Origin: Opeltia flavorubescens
Taxonomy: Eukaryota; Ascomycota; Lecanoromycetes; Teloschistales; Teloschistaceae
Direction: 5' to 3'
Length of the DNA stretch: 64,000 bases
NCBI GenBank assembly: GCA_000442125.1
Contig: KE546977.1
Location: forward strand, 744,001 to 808,000
Position 1 is the first letter of the stretch; each line of letters starts with the position of its first letter. The position numbers were made by a program, and so were the translations under genes. Below the pieces are notes generated by a model. That model worked only from the letters and a program-made list of their open reading frames with translations, ran no database searches and was not told the origin of the DNA. Positions 47,194 to 61,663 of this stretch are shown here, piece by piece.

Positions 47194-48141
47194 TTATCGG
47201 AACCACCAATTGACCTTTCTAAGGCGTTAGCACCACCAATCCAACATCGAAGCAGACGGACATACTGATGCCGTGCACCCGTTGCCTGTCGACTTTACCG
47301 AATGCCACCAGCCCTGTGGTATGAACATGGACTCGCCAGCTTCCAATTGAGTTTCAGAGCCCACGAGCGCCCCACCGTCACCATCGTGTAGCAACGTCCC
47401 TTGAGCCCATATTTCAGCTTCAAGTAAATCCTTTTCTTGACCTTTCATCATCTCATCACCCCGAAACCTATTCGTGACCTGTTTTCCCAGCGCTGACTGT
47501 ACATTGGCAAATATAAATTGACCGACGTCCGGCGGTACGATCCTGATCACTTTCCGTCCAGCAAGCTGGAGGTAGAGGTTGGGATTTGGATCGCAATGTA
47601 GTGGTGTGTAGGTTGGTGCAATGCCTAGCCATACACTTGCATCGTAAATATCGCCTTTTCCTGCTTGGAGTACAATCTTAGGGGTGGGGAGGTCTTCCTG
47701 CAAAGGTTTTGGTAATCTATGGAGAGGAGCCTGTGCAACGTAGAGTCGCTGGAGTGTACTACTATCGGCTTGTGCTGCCCATTGTAAGAATATTTCAAAG
47801 GGAGCTTCCACACGATGAAACATCGAAATATCATCAGGGGCGGAATCTGAGCTCGTGAATTCAAGTTGAATCATCTGTTTGCCAAATTGACCGAGGTACG
47901 AACTGTTGAAAGTAGGCCATGGCTCTTGGAACCACTTCACCGACGCAGGGATACCTTCAAAAGCTGTCTTGGGAAGTTTTGCGGGTACTTGGGGTAAAAA
48001 GGCTGATCTCTGAAATGTCTGTACGGTGTTGTCCTGCAATATACAAATAGGTTGCCAGGTCGTAAATGTCGAGCACTGACAAGCATTGCGAGATAACTTA
48101 TGAAAAGCTTTCCATCTCTTGTGTGGATTCACAAGTTTCAT
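47194..48141 (-). CDS. JmjC-domain (cupin-8-like) putative Fe(II)/2-oxoglutarate oxygenase
   Basis: Two exons (47266-48141 and 47194-47214) encode 298 residues. The iron-binding triad appears as His182-x-Asp184 in TYTPLHCDPNPNLYLQL and His280 in FIPQGWWHSVK. The joined exons end TASVNWWFR, a common ending in this family. The last exon is only 21 bases (six codons plus stop), with donor GTATGT, branch GCTAAC and acceptor AAAG. Without splicing the protein would end in an unrelated tail. Small fungal JmjC proteins may hydroxylate proteins or RNA rather than demethylate histones, and I cannot assign a substrate. The gene is divergent from the neighbouring monooxygenase. Confidence 0.87.
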
Positions 48142-48565
48142 AGGCGAGAGTATAAAGTGCCCGCTCTTCGATGAAACAGTTCGATTTGAACAATAGCTAT
48201 GGGGTACGAGTTACCGAGGTAAGGGGACGCCCCGGCTAGCGTCAATGTACATGGAGAGAAGCCCCTCCTCACCCGTTGTGACACTGTTTTTTCCGCATAT
48301 GTTGTCATGAGGTAGGTACGGAGTGAGGACTTCCGAAGAGTAGCGACATGTCACGCATGCCCGTACTCGCGCCATCGATCCCCGCTTTATCCGCGGTTAC
48401 TAAGCCCGAGCGCGTCTCGATGTACTTCATTCTTGATCCTTAACATAGTGCTTTGCGATGGATGGGAACCTCATTCTTTCTTCTAGCTTATACTTCGTAA
48501 CAAATTTTTCCCTTTGAATATTGGTTCTCAAAAACCTGTCCCGTAATTTCTCAATCCTACCTACG
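48142..48565. other. Divergent promoter region (JmjC / monooxygenase)
   Basis: 424 non-coding bases between divergent start codons. Confidence 0.5.
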
Positions 48566-50572
48566 ATGTCCTCAGGCCCTGATACGATTCGAGTTGTTGA
48601 TGGCTTTGGCGACTCAGCTTATACTTATTATCCTATCCTTATCGTCGGGGCTGGTGAATCTGCAATTGCCCTCGCAAGTCGTCTGAGGCAAGAAGGGTTC
48701 GATCAGTTCAGGCTCTTCGAGCGGCAGGCTGGCATTGGTGGCACTTGGTGGATCAATAGATACCCCGGCGTCGCTTGTGATGTGTGAGTGTCATAAACCG
48801 TTCGGATGTTTTACAGTGTTGATTTCTTATCGGAAACAGGCCGGCCGCATTCTACTCTTTCTCTTTCTCGCCCAATTACGGGTGGACCAGTCTTCATCCA
48901 GAAGGCCCGGAGATATACCAGTACCTTGAGGATATCTGTGAGAAGTATCAGTTTGTCGACAAGATCCAGTTCAACACCGATGTCTCCGAGTTGAGGTGGC
49001 TTAACAACGAACAGCTGTGGGAAGCGACGTTAACACACATGGTACCTGGAACAGGAGATCTCAGCGCGAAAGAAAGGGAACGCAGAATTGCCGAGAATGG
49101 AAAGGAAAGCGTGTATCTCCGGCAAGAGACAGTTAGAAGCCGTATCGTGGCGAGCTGTTGTGGCGGACTGGTCGAGCCGAATGCATGGCCAAGCAGTATT
49201 CCTGGTCGTGATTCCTTCGAAGGTCCCGTCTTTCATTCCGCTCGCTGGCAACATGATGTTGAATTGAAAGACAAAAACGTCGTTGTTGTTGGTACGGGGT
49301 GCTCTGCAGCTCAGTTTGTCCCTCGCCTTACTCACGAACCATACAATGCCAAGTCAGTAACTCAAATCATGCGATCGCCACCGTGGGTGGTGCCAAGAGC
49401 GGAGGAACCGTTTGGTCCGGAAAATTACAAGAAATATAGCCCTACTGTCTTCAGCATCGTTCCTGGCCTGGCCAAGTTATTTCGATTCGTTTGTTTTGCT
49501 CGTGGAGAGTCTGATTGGTACCGGCTCTTCGATGACAACAGCTGGAACCATAAATCTCGAAAGAAGCTCGAGTCACAGATGATCGCCCGCATGAAGCACA
49601 TGGTACCGGATAAGTATCATGAGATGCTGAGCCCTGATTACAGTATAGGTTGTAAACGACGAATCTTCGATAAAGCCTGGTTCCAGAGTCTTAACGATCC
49701 TAAGATTGAGCTCACGACTAAGCCCATTACGAAAGTCTCGCCGCACAGTATCACCATTGGACCAGGTCGGCAGTATCCGGATCCAAGCGACAAAGAGAGC
49801 AAAGTTTCCACGGATGAAGAGACAATTCCAGCGGACGTGATAGTCCTCGGAAATGGCTTCGAGGTGACCACATGGCTACATCCACTTAGGATCCGTGGGA
49901 AGAATGGGGAGTATATGCAAGATGTTTGGGACGCACGTGGGGGGCCTCAAGCATATTTGGGGCTTGCAATGGATGGGTTTCCAAACCTCTTCATCATTTT
50001 TGGCCCGAATACTGCTACTGGTCATTCATCTGTCATTTTGGCAAGCGAGAACATGGTCGAATACACTATCAAGGTTGTGAAGAAAATATTGCATGGTGAC
50101 GTTACCACAGCAGAGATCAAGAAGGAGGCGGAAGTAGCTTGGACCAAGAAAGTCCAGGAAAGATTGAAGCGGACGGTTTTCAATGCTGGATGCCAGAATT
50201 GGTATCAGGTCGATGGGTGGAACGCGACAGGGTATCCGTAGGCCTTATGCGTCATTGAATTCGCTTCGAGTTTTCTAACGAGCTCACAGGTATTCCCAGA
50301 TCGATTTTACGTTTCGCTGCATGTTTCCTAATTGGAGCGACTGGGATCTGCAGTATACTCGAAAAGGGCTCGTCAAGAGACAAGCACGGCAGATTCTAAA
50401 TATCCTATTACTAATTACGGTCATCGTCGGTACCTACTCCTTGAGACGGCAAGACCTCCGCACCTATATCAATTTGCAAAGCCTCAAGCAATTTGCACGA
50501 AAATACCTGAAGTACAGTCTCGTCGGTATTTCCAGAATGGTGAATCGGGCGATTACCTGGTTTCCCGAATAG
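48566..50572 (+). CDS. Baeyer-Villiger-type flavin monooxygenase with C-terminal membrane helix
   Basis: Three exons (48566-48783, 48840-50237, 50290-50572) encode 632 residues. The FAD-binding Rossmann motif reads ILIVGAGESAIALASRL, so Ala stands where the third Gly is usual. GGTWWINRYPGVACDVPAAFYS follows across intron 1. The Baeyer-Villiger fingerprint F-x-G-x3-H-x3-W is exact in FEGPVFHSARW (49216-49248). The NADPH Rossmann motif is VVVVGTGCSAAQFVPRL. VIVLGNGFEVTTW and FGPNTATGHSS are typical. The last exon adds a membrane helix (ILNILLLITVIVGTYSL) and an amphipathic basic tail. It should insert oxygen next to a ketone using NADPH and O2. The substrate is unknown. Confidence 0.9.
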
Positions 50573-51215
50573 ATCAATAGGCTCTACCAGGAAATAATTT
50601 AGTAGACACGATATAGGAAGCATAGCTTAGACTACTCTCATTCCATCATGATTTTTGGATCGTTCTCTTTTCCTCGATACGAAATCCTCAATTCTGAAAT
50701 AGGGCATCGATTCGACTGGATGTATCTTGAAGGGGATATTTCACGAATTTTGTAATGGGTAGAAACCGTCGGGGTAGAAAACCAGGAAACAGTATGATTA
50801 ATGCTATGGGAATTTTCGGGTTTTCAAAGATATTAATCGCATGTATCTTCAGTATTACTTTACCTACGCTCTTAACGGGCCTCCTTAGTGATACTGCCTG
50901 TTGGGGTATCTCTCGCGGAGTTTTCAATCACGATAGGATAAAATACGCCAAGTGTGATTACCTTAGATTACTGATACGAGTAAACACTTGGTTAATGCAA
51001 CCAAGACCTAAGTGGACTAATATTACAAATAACAGTAAGTCTTCAAAGCGGCTAAAATGTGGCATTTAGCGCGTTGAACATATTTATATACTTGGGCTAT
51101 CAATTTCCTTCGAGTACATTTTAGAGAAGGATTACATAGACAAGCGACTCCACTCTACCGTTTATCTACGGTACGGCTTGTTTTCCTGTAGTACCGAGTA
51201 ACTACTCATGCGGTC
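50573..51215. other. Intergenic region before the CIA30-domain gene
   Basis: Rather A+T-rich, with no convincing gene. Confidence 0.5.
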
Positions 51216-51988
51216 ATGGCATCATTGAAGGACTGGGGGCCATTCGTCTTGTTCGGAAGAGTAAAGTAATGATTCTAATTGATACAACACTTTTGGTAGC
51301 ATGCTGACGATTTCTCATACAGGCCATGGGTCCCCCCGTCATGGCACACCTCAGATGATCGTGTGAGGGGTGGATCCTCGAGATCATCACTTTCAGCTCT
51401 ACCCGACAATTGCGCTCTTTTCACTGGTTATCTGGATATTGAAAGCCTCGGCGGCGCAGGTTTCGCGTCACAATTTCAGTCTGCTGCACACTGCAAAGAT
51501 GATGAAATTACTGCAGATCAGGGCGTATGGAACCTAAGCGCATATAACGGCATCGAAATAGATGTAGCGGTATCAGACGGAAAGACCTACACGCTAGTCT
51601 TGAAAGACGAGGACTCTCAGGATAGGCGGGACGATGGCAGAGAGCGAGCTGGCGTCAGTTGGGAGGCCGAATTTCAGGTGTCAAAGGACAAAAGCGAAGC
51701 AATGAAAGGAGGCCAGAAAGTATGGGTACCGTGGAGTGCTTTGAAAGCCACATATAGGGGTAAAGAGAAGGTAGACGCTGGTCAAATCAAGACTGCCGAG
51801 ATAAAACGGCTAGGATTGATGATGCGAAGGTATGAATTTCCGTCTTCGCCAATTGCGAGCTTGTTTACAAGTTCATGTTTAGCTACTTCGGCACTCAGCA
51901 AGGAGATTTTGCACTCGAGTTACGATCTGTATGTGCCATGACACGATCCTCTGCCCAAGCGAGCCAAGGCGAGGATGTACGTCTATAA
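51216..51988 (+). CDS. CIA30-domain protein
   Basis: Three exons (51216-51265, 51323-51829, 51883-51988) encode 220 residues. The CIA30 fold is recognisable in SDDRVRGGSSRSSLSA, FTGYLDIESLGGAGFASQF, YNGIEIDVAVSDGKTYTLVL and VWVPWSALKATYRGK. LGLMMRRSYFGTQQGDFALEL spans intron 2. CIA30/NDUFAF1 helps build complex I. This shorter form lacks a clear mitochondrial presequence and may be one of the cytosolic relatives with unknown role. Its stop lies only 48 bases from the stop of the convergent GH13 gene. Exon 1 (ATG at 51216) is less certain than the rest. Confidence 0.85.
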
Positions 51989-52036
51989 ACTATGTAACCA
52001 GGTGGATTGATATTACACCTTGACAGTCAGTAGAGG

Positions 52037-54932
<2,896 letters not shown>

Positions 54933-56675
54933 ATGATGGAGGCACCTTTGGACAAGGAATCGAGTTCAGAGGAACCGAACGTCAAGAGCGCCAATTCAGT
55001 ATTTATTCTCGACCCTATTGATCGTAAGCTAGAAAGGAGAGTCATCAGAAAGTGCGATTTGCACGTTTTACCAGCCCTCTCCGTTCTGTTCATAGTAGCA
55101 TTCCTCGATCGCATCAACATTAGTAACGTCGGTGCCTTGTCTTCCCCTGCTTGTTGACTTACGGCGACTGACGAAATGCAGGCGCGGATACAAGGACTAG
55201 AAGCGGACCTGCATATGGAGGGAAAACAGTATAATGTCGCTCTGCAAGTCTTCTTCATTCCCTACATCTTATTCGAAGTTCCCAGCAACATATTCATCCG
55301 CAAGATAAGCCCGTCTACATGGCTGAGCGGTATGGTTCTTGGCTGGGGTGGGTGTTATCCACTAATTTCCATTACAATCAACATACGTTGACTACCTCCC
55401 AGGTGTTATGACTATCGGTATGGGCGTCACTCGGAGCTACGCTGGCCTTTTAGGTTGCAGGGTTGGGCTTGGTCTGTTTGAAGCTGGCTTCCTGCCTGGT
55501 CAGTGATGAAGCTGACGAACTGGCCCAGTTGCTCACGCTGTATAGGCTGTCTGTACTTAATGTCAATGTACTACCGACGTCACGAATTGCAAAGCAGATT
55601 TAATATATTCTATTGCACCGCTATTCTTTCCGGTTCGTTCAGTGGAGTGAGTATGCTTTCCCCTCGCTCAAGTCACGTGTCTCACATCAGTGCTTTAGCT
55701 CTTTGCATTTGCCTTGGCGAATATGGCTGGTGTTGAGGGATACAAAGGCTGGCGCTGGATCTTCATTATCGAGGGTCTCGGCACCGTCGTTCTGGCCGTA
55801 ATTGCCAAATTTCTCATCCCGGATTGGCCTGAGAGGGCAAGCTTCTTGACGTCGGATGAACAAGTGCTTGCCGTCCGCAGGGTACGTGAGGACATGGCTG
55901 GAGCGAAGATGAATGATTTTGACACCAAGAGTGTGCGCCGCATCTTCCTCGACTGGAAAATCTGGATCGGGTGGGTGTCTTGAGTGTCCGGCCGTTCTGT
56001 CCATATCAAATACCGACTAATCTATACGCCAGTGCCATCACGTATCTCGGATGTGTTAACAACGGCTATGGATTTTCCTTCTTTACCCCGACCATCCTTG
56101 AGCAATTAGGCTGGACAAGCGTCATGGCTCAGGTCTACTCGATCCCCATCTATGCCGTATCCGCTGTGGCCGCAGTAGGAACGGCTCTTCTCTCTGATCG
56201 CCTTCGGCATCGTTATATGTTTTGCTTGCTAGGTATTTGCATCAGCTCAGCCGGGTACATCATCCTGTTAGCTCAAAACGGCCTATCGGTGGTCATACGA
56301 TATGTCGCCATTTACATGATCGTAGCGGGTGGATATATAACCCAGCCTATAACTCTCGTGTGGATTAATAACAACCTCGGCGGGCATTATAAAAAAAGTA
56401 TCGGGGCTGCCTTGCAGATTGGGCTCGGTAATCTTGGCGGTGTCGTTGCTAGCAATATCTACATTCCAGGCCAAGCTCCTACATTTCCAATTGGGTTCGG
56501 AACCTCGTTGGCCCTGGTATGGCTTACAGCGATCGGCTGCACCGTCTTTTTGGTCGGGCTCATAGTCGAAAATCGGAAACGCGAAAGGGGCGAGAGAGAC
56601 TATCGATACCATCTTCCAAAGGCTGAGCAGGACAATCTCGGCGACGACCATCCGGAATTTCGGTTCGTTTACTGA
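54933..56675 (+). CDS. MFS transporter of the allantoate permease (Dal5/ACS) family
   Basis: Six exons (54933-55127, 55182-55347, 55403-55498, 55546-55646, 55699-55970, 56033-56675) encode 490 residues, counting from the first of two ATGs. Membrane helix 1 has LPALSVLFIVAFLDRINISN and continues ARIQGLEADLHM across intron 1. FIPYILFEVPSNI, CRVGLGLFEAGFLPGCLYL, KGWRWIFIIEGLGTVV and SDRLRHRYMFCLLG are hallmarks of this family. Twelve helices are expected. It probably imports an organic anion or small acid (for example allantoate, nicotinate or a dipeptide) with protons; the substrate cannot be read from the sequence. Intron 1 uses the unusual donor GTCGGT. All phases agree. Confidence 0.92.
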
Positions 56676-57084
56676 TTGCACCATCTCCGAGAGGACGAGC
56701 CGCCGGAAACTCATTGTATGTGCTAGCTAGGTAAGGAGCGGAACGACTGCATAAACTTGGCCCTATAGAAAAATATAATTTAGCATCATGAAATTGTATG
56801 ATTGCTGTAGCCACACATGCCGAAGCTTGTTGATGGATGTGCCTGCATGACTGCATAGGGAAGTTTCTTGAGAATACCTCGAGTGCGGTCAATTTCCCCA
56901 TACTTGCTTCGTCACTAGCATATGTTTTTGAATGAGCAGATCATGTTGTATTGACTATTGAAGTGTGGTCGGGACTCTGTCGTGTACTTTTGCCGGTGCG
57001 GTGATGCCATTTAATGAGGGTGAATGACTTGCAGCCGTCGGGAGAGCGGGCCGTTGAAGATCGGGAGCCATGGGAAATCTTCTC
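56676..57084. other. 3' flank of the transporter gene
   Basis: Non-coding as far as I can see. Confidence 0.45.
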
Positions 57085-57667
57085 TTAAACGAAAAGTAGT
57101 ATTGGCCATTTTGACTATGAAATAAGTAGTCAAATAATGATTTAAAATACTACAGAAACCTACCTTGCTCCATTTGCGTTGGGCCGTAATCGTCCAAAGA
57201 TGGTCAAGGGACTTTTCGTCACTATTATGGTTAGGACTAATCATCGAAGCAGCAAATTTTCCCAGTGGAAAGATTTTGCACCGAAAACATGTCCAGTATT
57301 CGTATGACTGCTTTGGAAGCTGTTCTCTGCTCTTGAAACGTCGGGTATTGCGACGGATTAAGGCGTTTAGGGTAGAAGGATTGCTATGGGCGGGTAAAGC
57401 GTAAATGATCATTTAAAAGGCGCCAAAGGTATATGGGTATACAGGGGCTCACGGCTTGAGATCCAGGCAATGTGGACAAGGGCAGTCAAGATAGCTGGAG
57501 AGAAGTGTGCAGCTCGAGTCGCAAATGATTGCCAACAGCTTTGAGAACGCAGTAATAAGCTTCTCTCTGGGATGGCCTAAAAACCGTCGAAAGAACAGCG
57601 GTCTATTTCTTCTCTTTTTCCTTTTTTTGGGGGGTTTATCGTTCATCATAAAATACATGCATGCCAT
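57085..57667 (-). CDS. Possible unrecognised small basic, cysteine-bearing protein
   Basis: Three exons (57453-57667, 57164-57383, 57085-57114) would give 154 residues in one consistent phase. Donors are GTGAGC and GTAGGT, acceptors CATAG and CATAG, and introns 69 and 49 bases. The N-terminal part is very basic (KPPKKRKKRRNRPLFFRRF). A cysteine group (CDSSC, CPCPHC) and later CFRC could make a small zinc site. The end would be KWSKSKWPILLFV. I do not recognise the family. Clean introns and matching phases argue for a real gene. The low-complexity basic start and unknown sequence argue for caution. Confidence 0.35.
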
Positions 57668-58154
57668 CCTCGTCTGGAAATGACCTTTTGCTGGATTCCC
57701 CTAACGGAGGCTTTGAACTCGTGTGATGAGCTCCAGAACGCGTAGAGACCGAGCCGCCTCTGATACCAGGAAACGCCCTTTTCTCCTGCTTACAAATGCA
57801 GAGAACGCCCGTGGAGTAGCTGCTTGATGGGTATATTTGAAGAGAAAAAAAAGCCTTGATACATGCTTAGTAAACGAACCAATTCTGGAAGCAATTCGTG
57901 ACCGTCTGCTGGGCGACGGTTCTGACGTGAACGGGAAACCTTCGTGATCGACAATAATCATCGAATTGTGTAAGTTGTCATTGTTTGGGGTGGACAAAAA
58001 TGTTGACGGGCAAAGTCGTCTTCCTTTTCGCAAGTCGTAGCGAAGATTGTATGTCGCACGTTTGTACGAGCAATCTCCTGAAGACCCACAGACGCTGCTC
58101 GATGGAGATTTTGTACCCCGGTTTGATGATGGATGAGAGAAGCGGATCGCGAGG
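57668..58154. other. 3' flank of the Med19 gene
   Basis: Non-coding region between the Med19 stop and the candidate small gene. No motif was noted. Confidence 0.45.
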
Positions 58155-59381
58155 TCACCGTCCATAGGCTCCAATCCCGCTGCCGACTCCAAGCATACCA
58201 ATGCCATAGCTACCTCTACGGTCACCCATGGTAGGCGGACTAGTCGATGTGTATTCCTGCATGAATGATAATTAGTACACGTGGACTCTACAATGATTCC
58301 AGGTGTTAGCCTTTGATACCTTTCGCCGTTTCTTTGATATTCCGCCCCTTCGACTGCCTTCATCAGTGGAGTGGCCACCCAGATCGTCAAGTATGTCGCC
58401 CTCATCATCCAGATATCCTTCTCCATAACCCTCAAAACTGTGATCGTCATATCGTCGCTTCTTGCCCGTCCGCTTGGGCCGGTTCGCTTTTGTGGCTGAG
58501 GCCTTTTCGGACTGCACTCGAACACCATTTATCTGGCCGTTCATCTTGACTCCGTTGTCTTGTCGGCCTGACTTCTCAAGCCGGTCGTTGGCAATGGGCA
58601 ATGGCTTAGCCTTCTCAATGCCTAGCACATCGTCCCAACTGTAATCGGCAGTATCTGGAACTGGAGCTTTTCTCATTGACATTGCGTCCCCGAGCTTCTG
58701 CAACGTAGATTGTGATAAGCCGTCCCGAACATCTCTGCCATGAACCTTCTGGCTGTGCCATTCTTCCGCCGGCCACTGAGCCATATGAAGTAGGCCCTTT
58801 GACGGCTCCTGGGTTTTGACGGCCCGGTTTCTTCCAGCCAAGCCAAAATTTTTGATTTTTCCCTCGTAAGATTTCCTCACTTTATTGATTTTTTTACCTG
58901 TATCGGGATCCAGCCGAATCACAGTATCCGCAAGCGGTTTCAATCCGTGAAGTGTGAGAAGATCGTGTTGAAGTTGCGGTATTTTAGCCGGCTTGTGGGC
59001 TAATCACCAGCCTTGTGTCAACGTCAAGTCTATGTGTCTTAGTTCTGAAGCCTTACCCATCTGACCTGGCACTTCCTGAGTTGGGCTAACCATGGCCGAA
59101 GGCTCAGCGGCCGGCAAGGGTTGCTGGACCACCGGCGGCTTTACTGGGAGCGCATGGAAGTTTTCTGTGGCAGAGGTCTGATTTCCGTTACTGGGCTGCT
59201 TAGGATCAGGATCTAGGGATGTGTCCATGGCGTCAGGGTGAGGGTTTGCTTCAATAGAACGTGGAAGATCAGGTTCGATTTCCATGTTTTGATTATAACC
59301 AACCCCTGCAATCTTCCCATAGTGTCGAAAGATGTCAGGTTGATTGGCGGTAGCGGTGGTGGTCAAAGTGAAGGCGCTCAT
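58155..59381 (-). CDS. rox3: Mediator complex subunit 19 (Med19/Rox3)
   Basis: Three exons (59057-59381, 58320-58999, 58155-58256) encode 368 residues from MSAFTLTTTATANQPDIFR. A disordered Pro-rich N-terminus is followed by the Med19 core: AKIPQLQHDLLTLHGLKPLA, RLDPDTGKKINKVRKSYEG and the WPAEEWHSQKVHGRD region. The C-terminus has RRYDDHSFEGYGEGYLDDE and a basic KKRRK. Exon 3 continues EYTSTSPPTMGDRRGSYGIG. These last features match fungal Rox3. It belongs to the Mediator head/middle interface and acts in RNA polymerase II transcription. Phases are consistent. Confidence 0.92.
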
Positions 59382-59960
59382 ATATCGGAGGGACGTGAGA
59401 TGTTGCTGAGTGACAATAGAACGATAGAACAACGGAAGGCGGTGGCTAAAAGCGGCAGATTGGCCTTGGCGTTCGCTAGCGTCTCTACGGATAATTCGAG
59501 GTATTGACCCCTCGTTCTCTGATGCCAATTCATTTCTAGATATTCTACTCTGCTCTACGTACCGTATGATAAATAGTCTAATTTGATAAACCCCAAGTTT
59601 CACCTCGACAGGTGCACCGCATACTCTGGTAGAGTGCCTCTACTTCTCTCTGGCTTCCTGATTCGATTCTGTTTGATGGGGAAACAAGCGCTAGTCAAGG
59701 ATTGGAATACTATATCCCCGCCAAATCGACCCCACGGGGGCACGGGGTGAGGATGATTGGTCTCTCGTCGCCGAAATAAAGCACACGACACTCCAAGGGA
59801 CTATCATTCAGTACATATACCGGTCGCTGTCATGGCTTCATGGCGACCAATATTTCAGTCCAGTCGCCTGCACCTCCTCTTTCGCATTCTCTGCGAAAGA
59901 TTGCTCCTGCCTAGATAATTCAACAACAAGGGGACTACCTCTATGTGAATTTTGGCCAAT
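59382..59960. other. Divergent promoter region (Med19 / bHLH factor)
   Basis: 579 bases without a supported gene. Confidence 0.5.
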
Positions 59961-61089
59961 ATGCCTAGAGCAGTCTTCCCACCAACGCCAGCTCCCTCAA
60001 TGGACATCATCGGCAAAGACGGCGGATCTCAACCATCACCAAACGACAAGGTCTCGTTCGCCCTCCCTCCACCTGCAATTGCCCCAGCACCCGCTTGCGA
60101 GGCGCACATTGAAGGGAGTGAACCAACGCAATCGCGGACAGGATTCGAATACTTGCTGCCTCCTCCGCCTACTCGTATCCGAAAGATCGTTCAGATGACA
60201 CCGAATATCGGTCCAAGAGGGAACATTGGCGATTCCGGTACCGACAAAACGCCATCGACGCGACGTCAGACACCGACACGCAAGACTAATAGCAGAAAGC
60301 AGCCTAGTTCAACCAGCCAAGCAGGGAAAAGAATTGCTAGGAAGACTGCCCATAGTGTCATCGAGCGGCGGCGGCGGTCCAAGATGAACGAGGAGTTTGG
60401 GGTATTGAAGGATATGATCCCCGCGTGCAAAAATCAAGAAATGCATAAGCTTGCTATCCTCCAGGTAGATCTATTATATTTTGGACCGTGGGAAATCAGA
60501 TTGCTCATAGACGTCGCAGGCAAGCATCGAGTATCTTCGCTATCTCGAGCAATGCGTCACAGAATTAAAAACTGCTAATGGTATGGACTGCACAGCGATT
60601 GTCCAGAAAACGCCGCCGCCTTTCCAGCGATCCTCCAAATTGCAACGTGATGCATTTGAGCACGATGGTACCGATGACGATGATGACGATGATAGTGATG
60701 TTGGTATGGCGGAGTCTTCTGATAGGCCATCCGTACAGACAGACTACCAAGCCCAGACTTCATCGGCCTACGGCAGTCCGGATTCGACAGCCCCGTCTCC
60801 AGCCCTTGACGTCTACCAGTATCATAAATGGTCAGCGAATACGGTACCTTACTCTACGCTGCCTTCGCCGACTACTGGTTTATACTCGTCAGCTAGTCGC
60901 CGCAGTCTTCACGTAAGCACATGTTCGGCCTCTACGTCGCCTAATTTGGTACCGACATCATCCAAGGATGCCGACGAAGAAGCTACAGAGACGCTGATGA
61001 TGCTCAGAGAAGACCGCCGAAGTGCTAATGCAAGTAGTAGCAGTAGTCATGGGCGTGGTATGAGCGTCAAAGATCTGTTGAGTTCTTAA
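59961..61089 (+). CDS. bHLH transcription factor
   Basis: Two exons (59961-60464, 60520-61089) encode 357 residues from MPRAVFPPTPAPS. The basic region and helix 1 read RKTAHSVIERRRRSKMNEEF, then GVLKDMIPAC. Loop and helix 2 (HKLAILQASIEYLRYLEQCV) cross the intron in phase. His, Glu and Arg in the basic region (H-x3-ERRRR) fit E-box binding. Downstream are an acidic run of Asp residues (TDDDDDDDSD) and a Ser/Thr/Pro-rich part. The end is GMSVKDLLSS, a short helix typical of some fungal bHLH factors. Its targets are unknown. Confidence 0.9.
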
Positions 61090-61663
61090 GATTGAGGGAT
61101 TTTCTAATTTTCATGCTACTCTTGCTCATCGTGGAAGCTGACTAAGGCTTCTATTGACGTCTAATAGCATCCTAGCAGAATGAATTTCTTCAGCAGCTGT
61201 GTTTCTCGATGATAATCCACGTGAAGCAGTCGAAATGTCGAGAGAATTAGGATATGAAGTAGTAAATATGGTAACAGGCCTAGTATGTGAGATTCACCTC
61301 CAGTCTTGCAGCGTGTATTGAGCTTGAGGACGAGCGAATCAGACCCGTAATGATACTAATTCGGGCTATGAAAGCGGGATATAGCCTCCGGTGAGACGAG
61401 CGTTGACGGTCTGGTGCTGTGTATTGTTTCAGGTGTTAAGCGTGCAACCTTCCCCGGAGTGTACGGATTGTGGGGTAGTCACGGGACCAAGATCCCCTCG
61501 TGCTCAGCATCCAAACCCCGCATTCCCTATGCTCTCCCCTTTCTGTCCTCAGCTCTTGCCTGATCACCCGTGGACTCCAAACAAGCATTAGCAAGCTAAA
61601 GACTATCATTTCTTGTTGAGAAAAGAAAAACTCGGTCCTTCATCCTTGTCTTCCGATCCAGAA
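61090..61663. other. Intergenic region
   Basis: 3' flank of the bHLH gene and 5' region of the next. No gene is seen. Confidence 0.5.
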
